Notes: a model not told the origin generated them from the letters alone. Counted from the first letter of the stretch, positions 1 through 11,883 are shown. The stretch: DNA of 64,000 nt from Orychophragmus violaceus (GCA_030180135.1 CM058230.1:23396067-23460066); one strand, 5' to 3'. Made by a program: numbers and translations.

Positions 1-693
1 AACCAGACTTAATAAAATTATTAAATCTGTTTATTAAACCAGGACGAATTGATTTTAATCAAGTTTTAAACCGAACCTTAAAACCGAACCGAACCGATTG
101 ACCAAGTGAACTGATTACGACCTAATCGTAAGTTTCACGCGATCACGTCAGCCGTCAAGCCGCACGTAATCGATCCGAGATCGACACGGCAGCCGGACGG
201 GACGCTCGGGTCAGGCGGGACGATGTTCGGCTTGCGGTTCGGCCTCGATCACGCGGGACGGAGACGACCGAGAGCTGCCGAGACGCGATGCGATCGCATC
301 AGCCGATCGGACCAACTCCCGCGATCGGGACGACGAGGCAACCGGGACGATGCCGAGACGATCGTGGGACGAGGCTTGGCCGAGACGCATGACGCGATCC
401 ATGCGATCCGACCAGCGGATCCATGCGATCCTCTCGCGCACTTTTGATCGACCGGAACGAGACGCGAGCGTGCGTTGATCCAAGCGATCGATCGATCCTT
501 GCGATCGGTTCACCGCACGTCTGACGATCCGACGCATACCGAGTCATATAGCTCGGTTTGCGATTTTCATATGTTTGTTCAGGATTTAATTCAGTTTCTT
601 AAGTGTTTTTCTTATCAGTAATGGATTCAAAACACTTCTAAACAGAATAAACAACCTAAACATGAATCTAAAACAAGAAATCCTAAGAACCAA
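1..693 (-). mobile_element. Leader (5' untranslated internal region) of a minus-strand Ty1/Copia element, cut by the window edge
   Basis: Read on the minus strand this DNA directly follows a primer-binding site and a 5' LTR, so it is the untranslated leader before gag. No gag codons are reached before the left edge. Positions 120-540 are markedly GC-rich and full of CGATC/GATCGATC motifs, while 541-693 is AT-rich. The short ORFs here are low-complexity by-products of the GATC-rich stretch. A similar GATC-rich leader is present in the related element at 52060-53850. The family assignment rests on the adjoining LTR and primer-binding site. Confidence 0.7.
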
Positions 694-707
694 TGGCTCT
701 GATACCA
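694..707 (-). promoter_or_regulatory. Primer-binding site (initiator tRNA-Met type)
   Basis: The minus strand reads TGGTATCAGAGCCA, the usual plant Copia primer-binding site complementary to the 3' end of initiator tRNA-Met. One base separates it from the LTR that starts at 709, which fixes both the orientation of the element and that LTR's identity as the 5' LTR. Confidence 0.85.
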
Positions 708-708
708 C

Positions 709-1348
709 TGTAGGAACTGTTTAGTTGATCCTGATTCAATTTCCAGATTCATATCAACCTAAACATACAGATCTAGGTTCTCTTGAATAGAAACATAACA
801 TGATCTCACCTTTTACCTGTTTGTTGCAGCGGAAGGAATAGAACAGGTCAGAGATCAGAGAGATGCACCAAGGGATGAATCCTCCAAAGGCTCACACACG
901 CACACCGTCAGGAAGAAGGCTGCTAGACCGAGGAAGAGGAGGCGCAGGGGAGAGAGAGCTCGCGGCCGTGGGTGTTAGGGTTGAGGAGGAAGGGTTTTTG
1001 GCTTCAGCTTATAAAACCCTTCTTTATCTCTGTTGGGCCCTTAAGGCCCAATTCCCAATTTGATTAAATCCCTTGGATTTAATCAAGCCCTTTAAACTCT
1101 CTAAGCACAGTAAATGCCTAGCACTTTTACCGTACTTCTGCTTAACCGTTCCTACACGTTTTCCTGTTGGCTTAGGCGTGTGACCCATATGGGATCATAC
1201 AATAAAGGCAATAAGTCCAAGACTTATAGATCATGAGCGGACTCTAGCAAGCCATCATGACCCCCAGCATTGTATGACTTATGTCTGATCTTTGACATAC
1301 TCTTACTTTCTAGAGACAGTACCGAGATTACTGGACACAATTCCAACA
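709..1348 (-). repeat. 5' LTR of a minus-strand Copia element (640 bp)
   Basis: On the plus strand it begins TGTAGGAACTG beside the primer-binding site and ends CCAACA, giving the expected TG...CA ends. It is clearly related to the LTR at 62984-63655 and more distantly to the 666-bp LTRs of the element at 51392-58801, sharing the segment around TCATGATGGCTTGCTAGAG. To its right, in the opposite orientation, lies a Sirevirus integrase frame, so this element inserted into that older element. The expected 5-bp target duplication would be ATAAG (1349-1353); its partner lies outside the window. Confidence 0.85.
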
Positions 1349-3680
1349 ATAAGTCATCAATTCTCAGCACCTGGAACACCACAACAGAATGGCGTGGTAG
1401 AAAGAAAGAACAGAACACTTCAAGAGATGGAAAGAGCAATGGTACATGGAAAAAATGTGCCAACTAGGTTCTGGGCTGAAGCAATCAACACTGCTTGCTA
1501 CGTCATCAATATAGTGTACGTCATAAAAGGTTCCACCAAGACACCATATGAACTGTGGAAAGGAAAAACTCCTAACCTGAGCTATTTCCATGTGTTTGGT
1601 TGCAAATGCTACATCCTGAATGATAAAGATCATCTTGGGAAGTTCGACTCCAAGAGCGATGAAGGGATATTTCTGGGCTACTCAGGGAATAGTACAACAT
1701 TCAGGGTGTACAACAACATAACGAGTCTCATAATGGAGTCTGTGAATGTTGTATTTGATGATCACTCATTCACACAATGGGAAGGACAAAAATCTGAAGG
1801 CAAATCTGATAATGAAGGAGGGAATGAAGAATCTAGGGGTTCTAAAGATCTGAGCCAGACTAATCTAATACAGGACATATCTCAACCCAAGAAAGAGCTA
1901 AGAGTTCCTAGAAATCAATCTGTTACAGACATTATTGAAGAAGCATGAGAAGAAAGGAAAACTTGAGGGATCCAAATGAACTTCAAACCTAAGAAGAACC
2001 AGAAGGTTAAAGAACAAGTGAAAGAGTCACCAAAAACAAGAAAAGAATTGCATGTTCCCCGGAATCACTCTGTCAAGGATATTATTAGAGAAGCTGAAGA
2101 AGAAAGAAAGACAAGAGGAGTCCAACTAAACTTCAAAGAAATGGTACGATTTGCATGTTTTGTATCCACTATTGAACCTAAAACGCACGTACAGGCAATC
2201 AATGATGAGTTTTGGATTATTGCCATGCAACAAGAACTGGAACAATTCGTTCGCAATGATGTATGGGAACTGGTTCCTAGACCAGAACAAGGAAATATCG
2301 TTGGAACCAAGTGGATATTCAAGAACAAGATTGATGAAGAAGGGGTAGTGATCAGGAACAAAGCAAGATTGGTGGCTCAAGGGTATTCTCAAATCGAAGG
2401 TGTGGATTTTGAAGAAACATTTGCTCCTGTCGCAAGACTTGAGTCAATTAGGCTGTTCTTAGGAATGGCTTGCATCATGAACTTCACGGTCTACCAGATG
2501 GACGTGAAAAGTGTTTTTTCTGAACGGTTTTCTTTAAGAAGAAGTGTACGTTGAGCAGCCAAAAGGATTTGAGTATGCACTGAATCCTAAGCATGTGTAC
2601 AAGTTAAACAAAGCTCTTTATGGTCTCAAACAAGCACCTAGAGCATGGTATGAAAGACTGACCAGTTTTCTGTTGGATCAAGGCTACAACAGAGGAAGTG
2701 TAGACAAGACTCTGTTCATTCTTGAGCAAAACGAGGAGATCTTGATGGTGCAAATATATGTAGATAATATCATCTTTAGTGGCACATCACAGAAATTGGT
2801 TGATGAGTTTGTATCAAGCATGACAAAGGAGTTCGAGATGAGCATGGTTGGTGAGTTGAAATACTTCCTCGGATTACAGATCACACAGTCAAGAGATGGA
2901 ATATTCATATCACAAACAACCTTTGCAAAGAATCTTCTCACTAAGTTCAAGATGGAACACTGCAAAGAGGTCAAAACACCTATGAGCACTATGGTCAAGA
3001 TGACAAAAGATGATGAAGGAAAAGATGTGGACATCAGTACTTACAGAGGGATGATAGGAAGTCTGCTCTATCTAACTGCAAGCAGGCCAGACCTAACGTT
3101 TAGTGTTGGGGTATGTGGACGGTTTCAAGCCAAGCCCAAGCAGTCACATCTAGAAGCTGTCAAACGTATTATCATATATGTTAAAGGATCGGTTGGCTTA
3201 GGAATCTTGTATTCTAAAGGATCAAATAAGAGTCTGGTGGGTTAATGTGATGCTGACTGGGCTGGGAGTGTTGATGACAGGAAGAGCACAAGTGGACGTT
3301 GTTTCTTTTTGGGGAATAATCTTATTGCATGGATGAGCAAGAAGCAGAACTCATGATCTCTCTCTACAGCTGAAGTAGAATACATACCAATGGGAAGCTG
3401 TTGTGCACAACTCTTATGGATGAAGCAAATGTCTGCGGATTTTGGAATGGATTCAGGAGTACTACTGGTCTATTGTGACAACAAAAGTGCCATAAGTATT
3501 TCAAAGAATCCAGTACAACACTCTAGAACCAAGCACATCGACATAAGGCACCACTTCATTCGTGAGTTAGTGGAGGAAAAACAGGTAATGATAGAACACA
3601 TTGTCACTGAGTCTCAACTGGTTGATTTCTTCACAAACCACTTGATTTTAATCGCTTTATCACTCTAAGAAATGCACTTG
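1349..3680 (+). pseudogene. Copia pol remnant: integrase C-terminus, reverse transcriptase, RNase H
   Basis: The frame opens in integrase with the catalytic-glutamate region NGVVERKNRTLQ, then the HVFGCKCY segment of the GAG-preintegrase side. Two in-frame stops follow near 1946 and 1963. The RT begins near 2180 (NDVWELVPRP, GTKWIFKNK, ARLVAQGY). A frameshift near 2515 breaks the frame, which resumes at 2544 (VYVEQPKGFEY). The active site reads YVDN instead of YVDD (about 2757-2770), predicting a dead polymerase. RNase H starts near 3246 after another stop (DADWAGS), has a stop near 3353, and continues to about 3640 (YCDNKSAISISKNPVQHSRTKHID). A diverged tandem duplication in the integrase-RT linker is described in the findings. 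Confidence 0.85.
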
Positions 3681-4376
3681 GTATTTGTGAAATGTGATGG
3701 TCTGTGAAAGTATGCAGAACTAGTATAGGCAGTGACTCAGGATGTACATCTAGCTCAGATTTAGTTTGGAGTCATACGATGAAGTGGAAAAGAGCTGCCT
3801 ACTATTCCGTCTTGTCTAAATCCAGTACAGGTTTCGTAGAAAGAGAGAGCAAAAATATCAGTAAGAATAAGACTGAGCTAGTCAAGTGATAAAAACTAGC
3901 TCAATAGGTGATACAAGAAAAAAAAGGATATACTTTCTCCTACAGGATTAAGGTTGAAACCTGGCAAAAGGCAAGATAAAGGAATAGGAGTGTCAAAGCT
4001 AGCCATGGAAATCTAGATGGCCAAACGCATGAATCAAGAAAAGCTGATAGTACATTCTAGTACAAGCACTGTGTCAAAAAGGAACAAAAGAATTCTAAAA
4101 AGCTTGTAAACACTCTATTTTAAAGCCAGTTGATTCCTGTGTAAGTGGTGGTCATCATAATCTGTGAGAATTCCCACTTTAATTCTAGAGTTAGCAGTGG
4201 ATGCAGTTGAATTGGTTATGTGTTAGACTACTTTATATCTTGTGAAAGAATAATATGGTCTGTTACAGTAAACCAGTTGGTACAGGAAATCAATTTCGAA
4301 TAAACCAGGATGGTCCGAGACTAAACTAGGAAGGCGCTAGAAAACAAAAGATGGGAGATTAAAGATTCATGGATAT

Positions 4377-6056
4377 ATGTTCGCGGCAAAAGAAAAAAAA
4401 AGGGTACTATTCACTTCTTGCTCATCTCCGAATAACCCTAAGAAGAGACTAAGAGTGCGATTCAACCAAGCTACCATGAGGACCAAGAAGATCAGTCCAG
4501 CTCAAATCGGGTCTCAAATGGAACAAGCAACCAAGAATGAAGCTCAATCAACTCAAATCGTGACCCAAGAGGAGTTCAATCCGCTTGCAATTGTCGTGTA
4601 CAAGGAATGGAGTTTCTTCAACAAAAGCGAAGCTTCGACTGAAATCCGTGAAGCACCTTAGCAAGAGAGGACATCAACGGAAGTTGAAATCGATGGAATC
4701 AAGACCGGAGCAACTGTTGAAGAACTCGAGTCGATAGCGGATGTTGCTCTAGAAACTCACGAGTCTGTTCCAAAGAAGGAGAAGTTGACCGATCTTACTA
4801 GATTTGTGAAATCAAAAAGCAAGAAGAAGTCAAAGAAGATCGATCGGACTGCAGCTGAAGAATCAAAGAACAAGAAGAAGAAAAATCCCATAGAAATCTC
4901 TGATGAAGAGACTGAATCTGATGGATACGAGTCTGCCACTAAAATCTCAGTGCACAAACAGTCAGAGAGAGCAACACGACTGCAGTCAAGGAAGAGGAAG
5001 CAAAAACCAGAGAAGAAAGATTCCAAAGTGAAGACATCTTATGGGAGACCAATGCTAGCCAAGAAACCAAAAGTATCCCGATCCTAGGATAAAGAAAGGT
5101 ACAAACTTTTTCAAACTCGTGGAATTTTTCCTGAAAGATTGGTAGATATGGAAGAAGAGGATGAATGGGGATATCTTGAACTGATTAAGGATGGGAATAT
5201 GGTAACAATTGTAACCGGGCTATCTGGGTACGTCAAAGAGCATATTAGTGAATTTTACACTGGTTTACCGAGTGTAAAAATTGAAGACTCTGTTGAAAAG
5301 GTGGAAGTTTGGTTCATGGGATTCACGTATGAGCTTTCTCCAGCTGCAATTAATGAATCCTTGGGTCTTCAAGAGTTGACTGATGAAGAAGCTCAGGCTG
5401 ACATTGAGGCTGAATCAGAGAGCATGGAAACAATAGCTATGTATCTCAGTGAAGGAAAGAAAGGATGGAAAGAGCCCACTGCCACATGTCTTCCACCTTG
5501 CTACGCAGCATTAAGTGTTCTCACGGCCTACAACTGGATCCCATCTACTCATAAGCATCATCTGTCTGAACAAAGAGCAAGGCTAATCTACAAGATAACT
5601 CAAGGGATCAAAACTGATGTTGGGAAGATGATCTTCAATCAAATCTTGTCTCTAGGAGTGGTGAAAGACTCCGACTCTCGTTGGCTGATGCTCCGAGGAT
5701 CATAACTGGTCTCATGAAGGGTCAACATGCTGCTACTTTGCTCAAAGGAGAAAAGGTGGTTGCTCCAATCTTCTACAAGAAGGACTCACGATCTGGGTAA
5801 GCATTCATCAAGACTGAGGAGCCTAAGCCTTTCAAGAAGAAAGAGGTTGTCCGTGCTAGTCCAAGAAAATATGCACCACTTCGTGTCCAGTGCATCAGCT
5901 CCACGATCCCCGACTCAAACAATGCAGGAGATAGTGAGTCTTGGATCAGTTCGTGTACCAGTTGGAAGCCATAGCCCTCGTGCAGCTAGAGAAGCAGTTG
6001 CAGAAACTGCCAAAGCGCTCCAGACCTTCTCTGAGGTGATTCATCGTCTTCTCTGA
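4377..6056 (+). pseudogene. Sirevirus 3' accessory ORF (putative plant transposon protein domain), broken
   Basis: This lies between RNase H and the 3' LTR on the same strand. The first part (4377-5087, one stop near 4659) is very rich in lysine and glutamate, with basic clusters resembling nuclear-localisation signals. The second part (about 5085-5705) carries a recognisable pattern: RYKLFQTRGIFPERLVD, an EFYTGL segment, a WFMGFTYELSPAAINESLGL segment and WIPSTHKHHLSEQRARLIY. It resembles the 'putative plant transposon protein' domain found next to many plant retroelements. The frame breaks at 5705, and weak coding continues to 6056. In Sireviruses an extra ORF at this place has been called env-like; nothing here shows a clear signal peptide or membrane anchor, so an envelope role is not supported. 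Confidence 0.65.
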
Positions 6057-6137
6057 GCCATGCCAGGTAAGATCCTCTCTCCAAAATAAGCTCTTTAGCT
6101 ACTAACTTTATGTTTTTAACATTGTGTGCTCCCAAGC

Positions 6138-6485
6138 AGGGGGAGATGAGGATAGTGGCTAAGTTATGAGCACATGATTATGGGGGAGTGAAGCCGATTT
6201 AGTTTAGTTTGCTTTGAATTTTTTTTTAATCGGTTCACTTGGGAACAAGTCTAGGATTCTGGGGGAGTTGGTTTTTTGTAGTAATCTGATTATGTCATAT
6301 CGGTTATGTTTGGGTTGCAAAAACTCTTTTGATGAAACTCACGCTTGTGTTCATGGAACGAGTATTTAAGATTTTAGATATCTAATCAAAAATACAAATG
6401 TTCATAATGTGACTTGTTTCTCTGTGTAGTATTTTTATTCCTTCGCAGTTGCTTGAGAGACACACAATCCTAAAAAGGGGGAGAT
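6138..6485 (+). promoter_or_regulatory. Four polypurine tracts upstream of the 3' LTR
   Basis: GGGGGAG motifs occur near 6139-6151, 6181-6190, 6261-6268 and 6475-6485. The last abuts the LTR start and is the functional plus-strand primer site. Repetition of this motif before the 3' LTR is a known hallmark of Sireviruses. Between the tracts the DNA is noncoding and T-rich. Confidence 0.75.
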
Positions 6486-7025
6486 TGAAGATGTAGTTGA
6501 CTCACTTCATGTATCAGTCACGGAGTAGCTCAAGGAGTGATACACACGAGCAACGTGTGAAACACATTATGAGGACTTAGCGAATTGACTTGATCGAGAG
6601 CTGGAGCTGAGGTGGACAATCCAAGAAGTATGGCTGAGCTGGACATGCATCTTGGAGAGTATCTAAGACAATATTTAATGAAGAATAAAAGAGAATCCTA
6701 AATCTTAAAGTAGTTAAGGTTGTTAGGATTCTATGAAGATCTCTAAGAAGATAAGGTGTATCTTTTAGAGGATTTCGAGCTAGGTTTAGTGTGCCTATCT
6801 TGTATAAATAGGCAGCTTGCGCCGAGTATTAGGTTAAGCGGGTGATTGAAAGAATTTGTGAGAGCTCAAGTGATTAGGTATAGATCATTGAGTGCGAGAG
6901 ATTAGATTGAGAATAGGTGTTCTTGTAATTTCACAAAGGTCAATCTAATAAACACAAGTTTTCAGAAAAATCGTTTGAGTTGCTAGCTTCTACTTTGAAA
7001 AACACGTAGCCTTACACTTTCATCA
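6486..7025 (+). repeat. 3' LTR of the Sirevirus element
   Basis: It begins TGAAGATG immediately after the AAAAAGGGGGAGAT tract and ends at about 7022-7025 (TTTCATCA). It contains a TATA box (TATAAATA, 6803-6810), so the transcript start should lie near 6835. The 5' partner is not in the window, so the right edge is approximate. Confidence 0.7.
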
Positions 7026-7229
7026 TTGTTTGTCCTGCAAAAAAAACAAATATTTATGATTCAAGAAGTAAAATATATTCAATATTTAAAACCAACTCTA
7101 TATTAATAAAATCATAGATTACACAACTAACCTCGATGGAATATCTTCCATGATTCATTTTATCTTTATATGCTAAATTGATGCTTTTTGAATTAAGCAT
7201 AGTCTTGTTACTGGATTGGGATGGTGTTT

Positions 7230-7560
7230 ACGGATAATATGAGTTGGATTCTAACTGGCGAAAATGGGTGTATTAGAAACCTGTCATCGCTTCATGCAGA
7301 ATCGGATGACTCATTTGGGCTATAGAATCTTTGTGATAGGGGAATTTCCAGAGTTAGATTCAAAACCGACTGCGTGAATCTCATAAATACGATTGAAAAT
7401 CCGATGGATTAGCAGAACTTTATTTCAAATTTGGATATCATCGATATTATTAGAGAGATTTCTCAAATTTTTGTTTGGTTTACATTAACCGTAATGATAA
7501 TATAGTGGTCGACACTCTTATTAAGAAATCTAAAAGACAAATCAAATCTTTTTGCTTGTA
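7230..7560 (+). pseudogene. Relic of an RNase H-like (RVT_3) domain
   Basis: One frame, with in-frame stops, reads SLHAESDDSFGL, then DRGISRVRFKTDCVNLINTIENP, then a degenerate tail. This matches the layout of the plant RVT_3/RNase H-like domain found at LINE C-termini and in some cellular genes: SLHAE, then F.TDC..L, then an N..AD.LA-like tail. No RT lies upstream, so it is a short orphan fragment. It could equally come from a LINE or from a host gene. Confidence 0.5.
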
Positions 7561-8199
7561 AATTATAACATGTTAGATTTCGGAATCCTATAAAAAAAAG
7601 AAACAAAAATGACAGTCTATTTTGACTTGGTTTTAGAAGCGTAGATGATGGAGAAAAAGTTACCACAAAATAGAACAAAGATTATATACACACATTCCGT
7701 CATTTGAATCTTCAAAACCGAAAACAAAACTAATATAAATTATATAATAACATCATTAACACAAAAAAACTGATTACATATCTATATATTATATCTATAA
7801 CAACAAAACAAATAACTAAACGATCAGAAAACAATTTATGACAAAAAAAACATTGAAAGTACAAAGTTATTTGGCTTCAGACGGGATAGAATATATGTTT
7901 TGAATGGTATGCAGATTAGATAAAGGTAAAACTTAGAACAATAAATGTATTCACAAGAAAAATAATTAGATTTTGATGTGAAATACAGATTTTAAAGAGT
8001 TATTCATTTTGTGTATTAATATAATTTTTATCTGCATACAAATGGAAATATGTTTATTATTATTTTGTATTCTGAATTTATATTGTGAATGTAAAACAAA
8101 ACAAATGATTACACTTCTACCTTCCATTCAAAGCCATAGTAGATTCAGCATAAGTTTCATGAGCTACCTATATAACTAAAGTTGCCGGATAATACAAAG
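7561..8199. other. AT-rich intergenic DNA
   Basis: This is very AT-rich DNA with A-runs and no coding frame, repeat or structured element that I can support. It separates the TE debris from the CCT5 promoter. Confidence 0.6.
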
Positions 8200-8422
8200 G
8201 GATTTACAAAATCATAATGGATATGGGCTTTGAGCCGTAAGCCCAAATAATTTATTAGGCCCTTGAATCTGTTTCAACTAGCGATTCTGCCATCATCATC
8301 AGCGAGTTAGGGTTTTACACTCTCCTCGTTTTTTCCCATTTCATTTCTTTTTCTCTATTGCAGTGAGAGAAAAAAACCGAGATCTGTACTTCGATCGGAT
8401 CGAGTAAATTTCAGGCTCGAAA
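8200..8422 (+). promoter_or_regulatory. CCT5 promoter and 5' UTR: site II motifs plus telo-box
   Basis: A site II motif TGGGCT lies at 8224-8229 and an inverted copy AGCCCA at 8240-8245, with a further GGCCC at about 8258-8262. A telo-box (TTAGGGTTT, the complement of AAACCCTAA) is at 8307-8315. Site II plus telo-box is an established promoter combination of plant genes expressed in dividing cells, such as ribosomal-protein genes, and it suits a cytosolic chaperonin. A pyrimidine-rich stretch at 8320-8362 may mark the transcription start region. No close TATA box is evident. Confidence 0.7.
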
Positions 8423-11343
8423 ATGGCGTTGGCGTTTGATGAGTTCGGGCGTCCGTTCATTATACTGAGGGAGCAAGATCAAAAGACACGTCTTAGAGGC
8501 ATCGATGCTCAGAAAGCCAATATCGCCGCTGGCAAAGCGGTGGCTCGGATCCTCCGTTCCTCTCTCGGACCCAAGGGAATGGATAAGATGCTTCAGGGAC
8601 CTGACGGAGACGTCACCATCAGTTCGTTTCTTACCTTTTCATTTCATATCTGCTTTTGGATTTTAGCTTCAATATTGTCTACTTGATTAGGTTTACTATG
8701 TCGATGATGCAGTATGATGAATGGATCTATCTAGTTTTTTGCTGTTTAGATCTTAATAAAAAATCAATTCCCTGTTGTCTGCGAGCTTAGCTGCGAAGCT
8801 CAACTAGTTTCTTATGCAGCTTAAATGCTAATAAATTCATCATGTGGTAGCATTGAATCGAAAATTCTATCCTTTTTTGTTGGTAATCTTAAGAAAAAAT
8901 AGCTTCAAATCAATTAGTCAAACTCATAATAACATTTGGTACTTCATCTGCCGGATATGAGAAACATGGTTTCTTTTAACAACCGATGCTATTCTGTGTA
9001 CACCTTTCTCATTCTGACTTGCAATGTGTGTTGAAATTAAGCTCATCAGTATTTGAAGATGCTTAAATTGGTAATAGTAGGTCTATCCTACAGAGTCATA
9101 TCTTTTGTGTGAAGCATGATTTGTTTTTCTTTCTTTTGCTATTTTGTTTACAACTTTTCCTTTTTTTTCCCAGCAAACGATGGTGCAACCATATTGGAGC
9201 AAATGGATGTTGACAACCAGATTGCAAAACTTATGGTCGAACTGTCGCGGAGTCAGGATTATGAAATTGGTGACGGCACAACAGGTGTTGTTGTCATGGC
9301 TGGTGCCCTTCTGGAGCAAGCTGAACGTCAGTTAGATAGGGGAATTCATCCTATCCGTATCGCTGAAGGATATGAGATGGCTTCTAGAGTGGCAGTTGAG
9401 CATCTTGAGCGTATAGCTCAAAAGTTTGAATTTGATGTTAATAATTTCGAGCCACTGGTCCAAACATGCATGACCACTCTATCCTCGAAGATGTAATATC
9501 CCTTTTAATTTTTAATTTACTTTTCAATAGCTTTTGCATATTTTTTATATGGGTTTCTAGATTATTGTCCTAACTTTTTTTGTTTTGCTCATTGCTACAG
9601 TGTGAATCGATGCAAGCGCAGTTTAGCTGAGATTGCTGTAAAAGCGGTTCTTGCTGTTGCTGATTTAGAGAGGAGGGATGTTAACTTAGATCTGATAAAA
9701 GTAGAGGGCAAAGTTGGGGGAAACTTGGAGGACACTGAGCTTATATATGGAATACTGATTGACAAAGACATGAGCCATCCACAAATGCCAAAGCACATTG
9801 AAGATGCCCACATTGCCATTTTAACTTGCCCCTTCGAGCCACCAAAGCCAAAGACCAAGCATAAGGTGGACATTGACACAGTGGAGAAGTTTGAGACATT
9901 GCGCAAGCAAGAGCAGCAATATTTCGATGAGATGGTTCAAAAGTGCAAGGTAAATTTTAATTGTTTTTTTTTTTCATTGTGATTTGGGTATTGACTATTG
10001 AGTGTGCTACTGCAGAAGGCTTTTATTTTGACAATGAAGATTTGTTACCACATTGAATTTTTGAATAATTTATGTATGTTCTTTATGCTTTGAATTTGCA
10101 GGATGTTGGTGCTACACTGGTTATTTGCCAATGGGGATTCGATGATGAGGCAAACCATCTCTTGATGCATAGGAATTTGCCTGCTGTCAGATGGGTTGGG
10201 GGTGTTGAATTGGAACTTATTGCAATAGCCACAGGTATGTCATTTCTCCAAACATCTACTGCTAATGTTTAACCAATTATATAGAGCTTATAAGGATATT
10301 TGTCTTTATGTAGGCGGCAGAATTGTTCCAAGATTCCAGGAGTTGACCCCAGAGAAGTTAGGGAAGGTACTATTTACTTTCAGTTGGTGTTACCTGTAAA
10401 ATGAGTGGAATGTTTAATATGTTTAAATCATACCAGTGAATCCCCACACGTTTTCATGTTCTTAGGCTGGCGTTGTCCGTGAGAAATCATTTGGCACAAC
10501 AAAGGAACGAATGCTGTATATTGAGCACTGTGCGAACTCAAAAGCTGTCACTGTTTTCATCCGTGGAGGTACTCATAACATTTTCTTTTTTATTTGTCAA
10601 GAACATTGACTTTTAAGTATCTGATGAGCTATAAACATTGACGTAGTGAGTTTAATATGCTCCAATGTAAATGGTGGACAAAGTTATTGTACTGATTGAT
10701 TAACAATTCATTATGGGACATGGTTTAGGTAACAAAATGATGATAGAAGAAACGAAGCGTAGTATCCACGATGCTCTGTGTGTGGCAAGGAATCTCATCC
10801 GCAACAAGTCAATTGTATATGGAGGTGGTGCTGCTGAAATCGCATGCTCACTTGCAGTTGATGCAGCTGCTGATAAATACCCTGGCGTTGAGCAGGTAAA
10901 AGACAATCTTTACTCTTTCAGTCTTTGCTCTGAAGACATATGACTTACATATACTTCCGTATATTCAGTATGCAATAAGGGCATTTGCAGAAGCTTTGGA
11001 CTCTGTCCCAATGGCACTTGCAGAGAACAGTGGATTACAGCCCATTGAGACACTCTCTGCGGTTAAATCTCAGCAACTTAAGGTAAGTGAGATCTGGTTA
11101 TCTATTTTTGCAATTGATTTGTTTGTTTGGTGACAGAACTAAACTTGGCATTTCTGGGTGTATGATGAACAGGAGAATATTCCATTCTATGGGATAGATT
11201 GCAATGACGTGGGAACAAACGATATGAGGGAGCAGAATGTGTTTGAAACATTGATCGGGAAGCAGCAGCAGATATTGCTTGCAACTCAAGTGGTTAAGAT
11301 GATTCTAAAGATCGACGATGTCATCTCCAATTCTGAATACTGA
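8423..11343 (+). CDS. CCT5: T-complex protein 1 subunit epsilon (CCT5), nine exons, intact
   Basis: Exons: 8423-8621, 9174-9492, 9601-9949, 10102-10234, 10314-10366, 10466-10568, 10729-10895, 10969-11082 and 11173-11343. They sum to 1608 bp (535 codons plus stop), the usual CCT5 length, and every intron is GT-AG. The product is the epsilon subunit of the eukaryotic cytosolic chaperonin TRiC/CCT, an ATP-driven ring that folds actin, tubulin and other proteins. The group II chaperonin signatures are present: LGPKGMDKML in exon 1, NDGATIL and the nucleotide-binding GDGTTG in exon 2, the apical domain in exons 3-6, and GGGAAE in exon 7. The start codon follows a CT-rich leader and gives the expected N-terminus MALAFDEFGRPF. 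No disabling change was found. TEs flank the gene on both sides, yet the coding region and introns are clean. Identification is very secure. Confidence 0.98.
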
Positions 11344-11722
11344 TCATGTATTGCTGCAACCTTTGGCCTCTTGTGCGTCTTTTTGTTTGTTTGTTTGCTT
11401 TCGGTTAGCTTTTGACACTGTTCAACAACAATTTCCCTCTCTTGGCAAGCTTTTATTTTAAGAACATCCTCATTTTGTGTTCCTGATTTTGATTTCATCC
11501 CACGTTGGTTTTTTTTTCTGACACTAAAATGCTGAAAGATCATTGTTAAACTGTTTATCGAGTTACCAGAGAAAATCATCCATTAGGATACGATGTGTGT
11601 TGCCTTCGACCCGTCACCAAATTCACAAACAAAGTGAAAAATACCTCAGTTGCTGATATTGTTTTAAAATGTTGAGATCACAGATGCAGCCAAGTCTCAG
11701 AGTTTGGACTTCATAGAGTAAA
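11344..11722 (+). other. CCT5 3' UTR and short downstream spacer
   Basis: T-rich DNA follows the stop codon, with no coding frame. The polyadenylation site cannot be fixed by eye. The spacer ends at a LINE target duplication (11723-11735), so the LINE inserted about 380 bp beyond the CCT5 stop codon, tail-to-tail with the gene. Confidence 0.6.
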
Positions 11723-11883
11723 AACCATTGTCGTATTTTTTTTTTTGATAGTATGTAAATTAATACTAAAAAAGAACTGTTTGTGTTACAGTAGCTTGGA
11801 GAAGCTAATAAGTTTCAAAAGGCCCAAAAAAAAAGTGTAAAAAAGCCTAATCAAAACATGGTGATAGATCATAGAAACATGTT

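Larger units (their letters stand above)
1349..7025 (+). mobile_element. Sirevirus-type Ty1/Copia retrotransposon, 5' part missing
   Basis: In order the segment has the C-terminal half of integrase, the RT, RNase H, an extra ORF 3' of pol, a cluster of purine tracts and a 3' LTR. An extra ORF 3' of pol and multiplied polypurine tracts are known traits of Sireviruses (the SIRE1/Endovir group). The 5' LTR, gag, protease and N-terminal integrase lie beyond the Copia insertion at 1348, outside the window. Stop codons and frameshifts in pol and in the 3' ORF, plus a mutated RT active site, show that it is a dead copy. Confidence 0.85.

Noticed and set aside
211..547. Overlapping ORFs on both strands (108, 74 and 82 codons)
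   Set aside because: They lie in a GC-rich GATC-repeat block of a TE leader, overlap in several frames and have low-complexity composition without any domain.
8622..9173. Alternative CCT5 end in intron 1 (an 87-codon ORF reading past exon 1)
   Set aside because: The frame simply runs into the first intron; a good GT donor at 8622 and the acceptor before 9174 restore the conserved protein.
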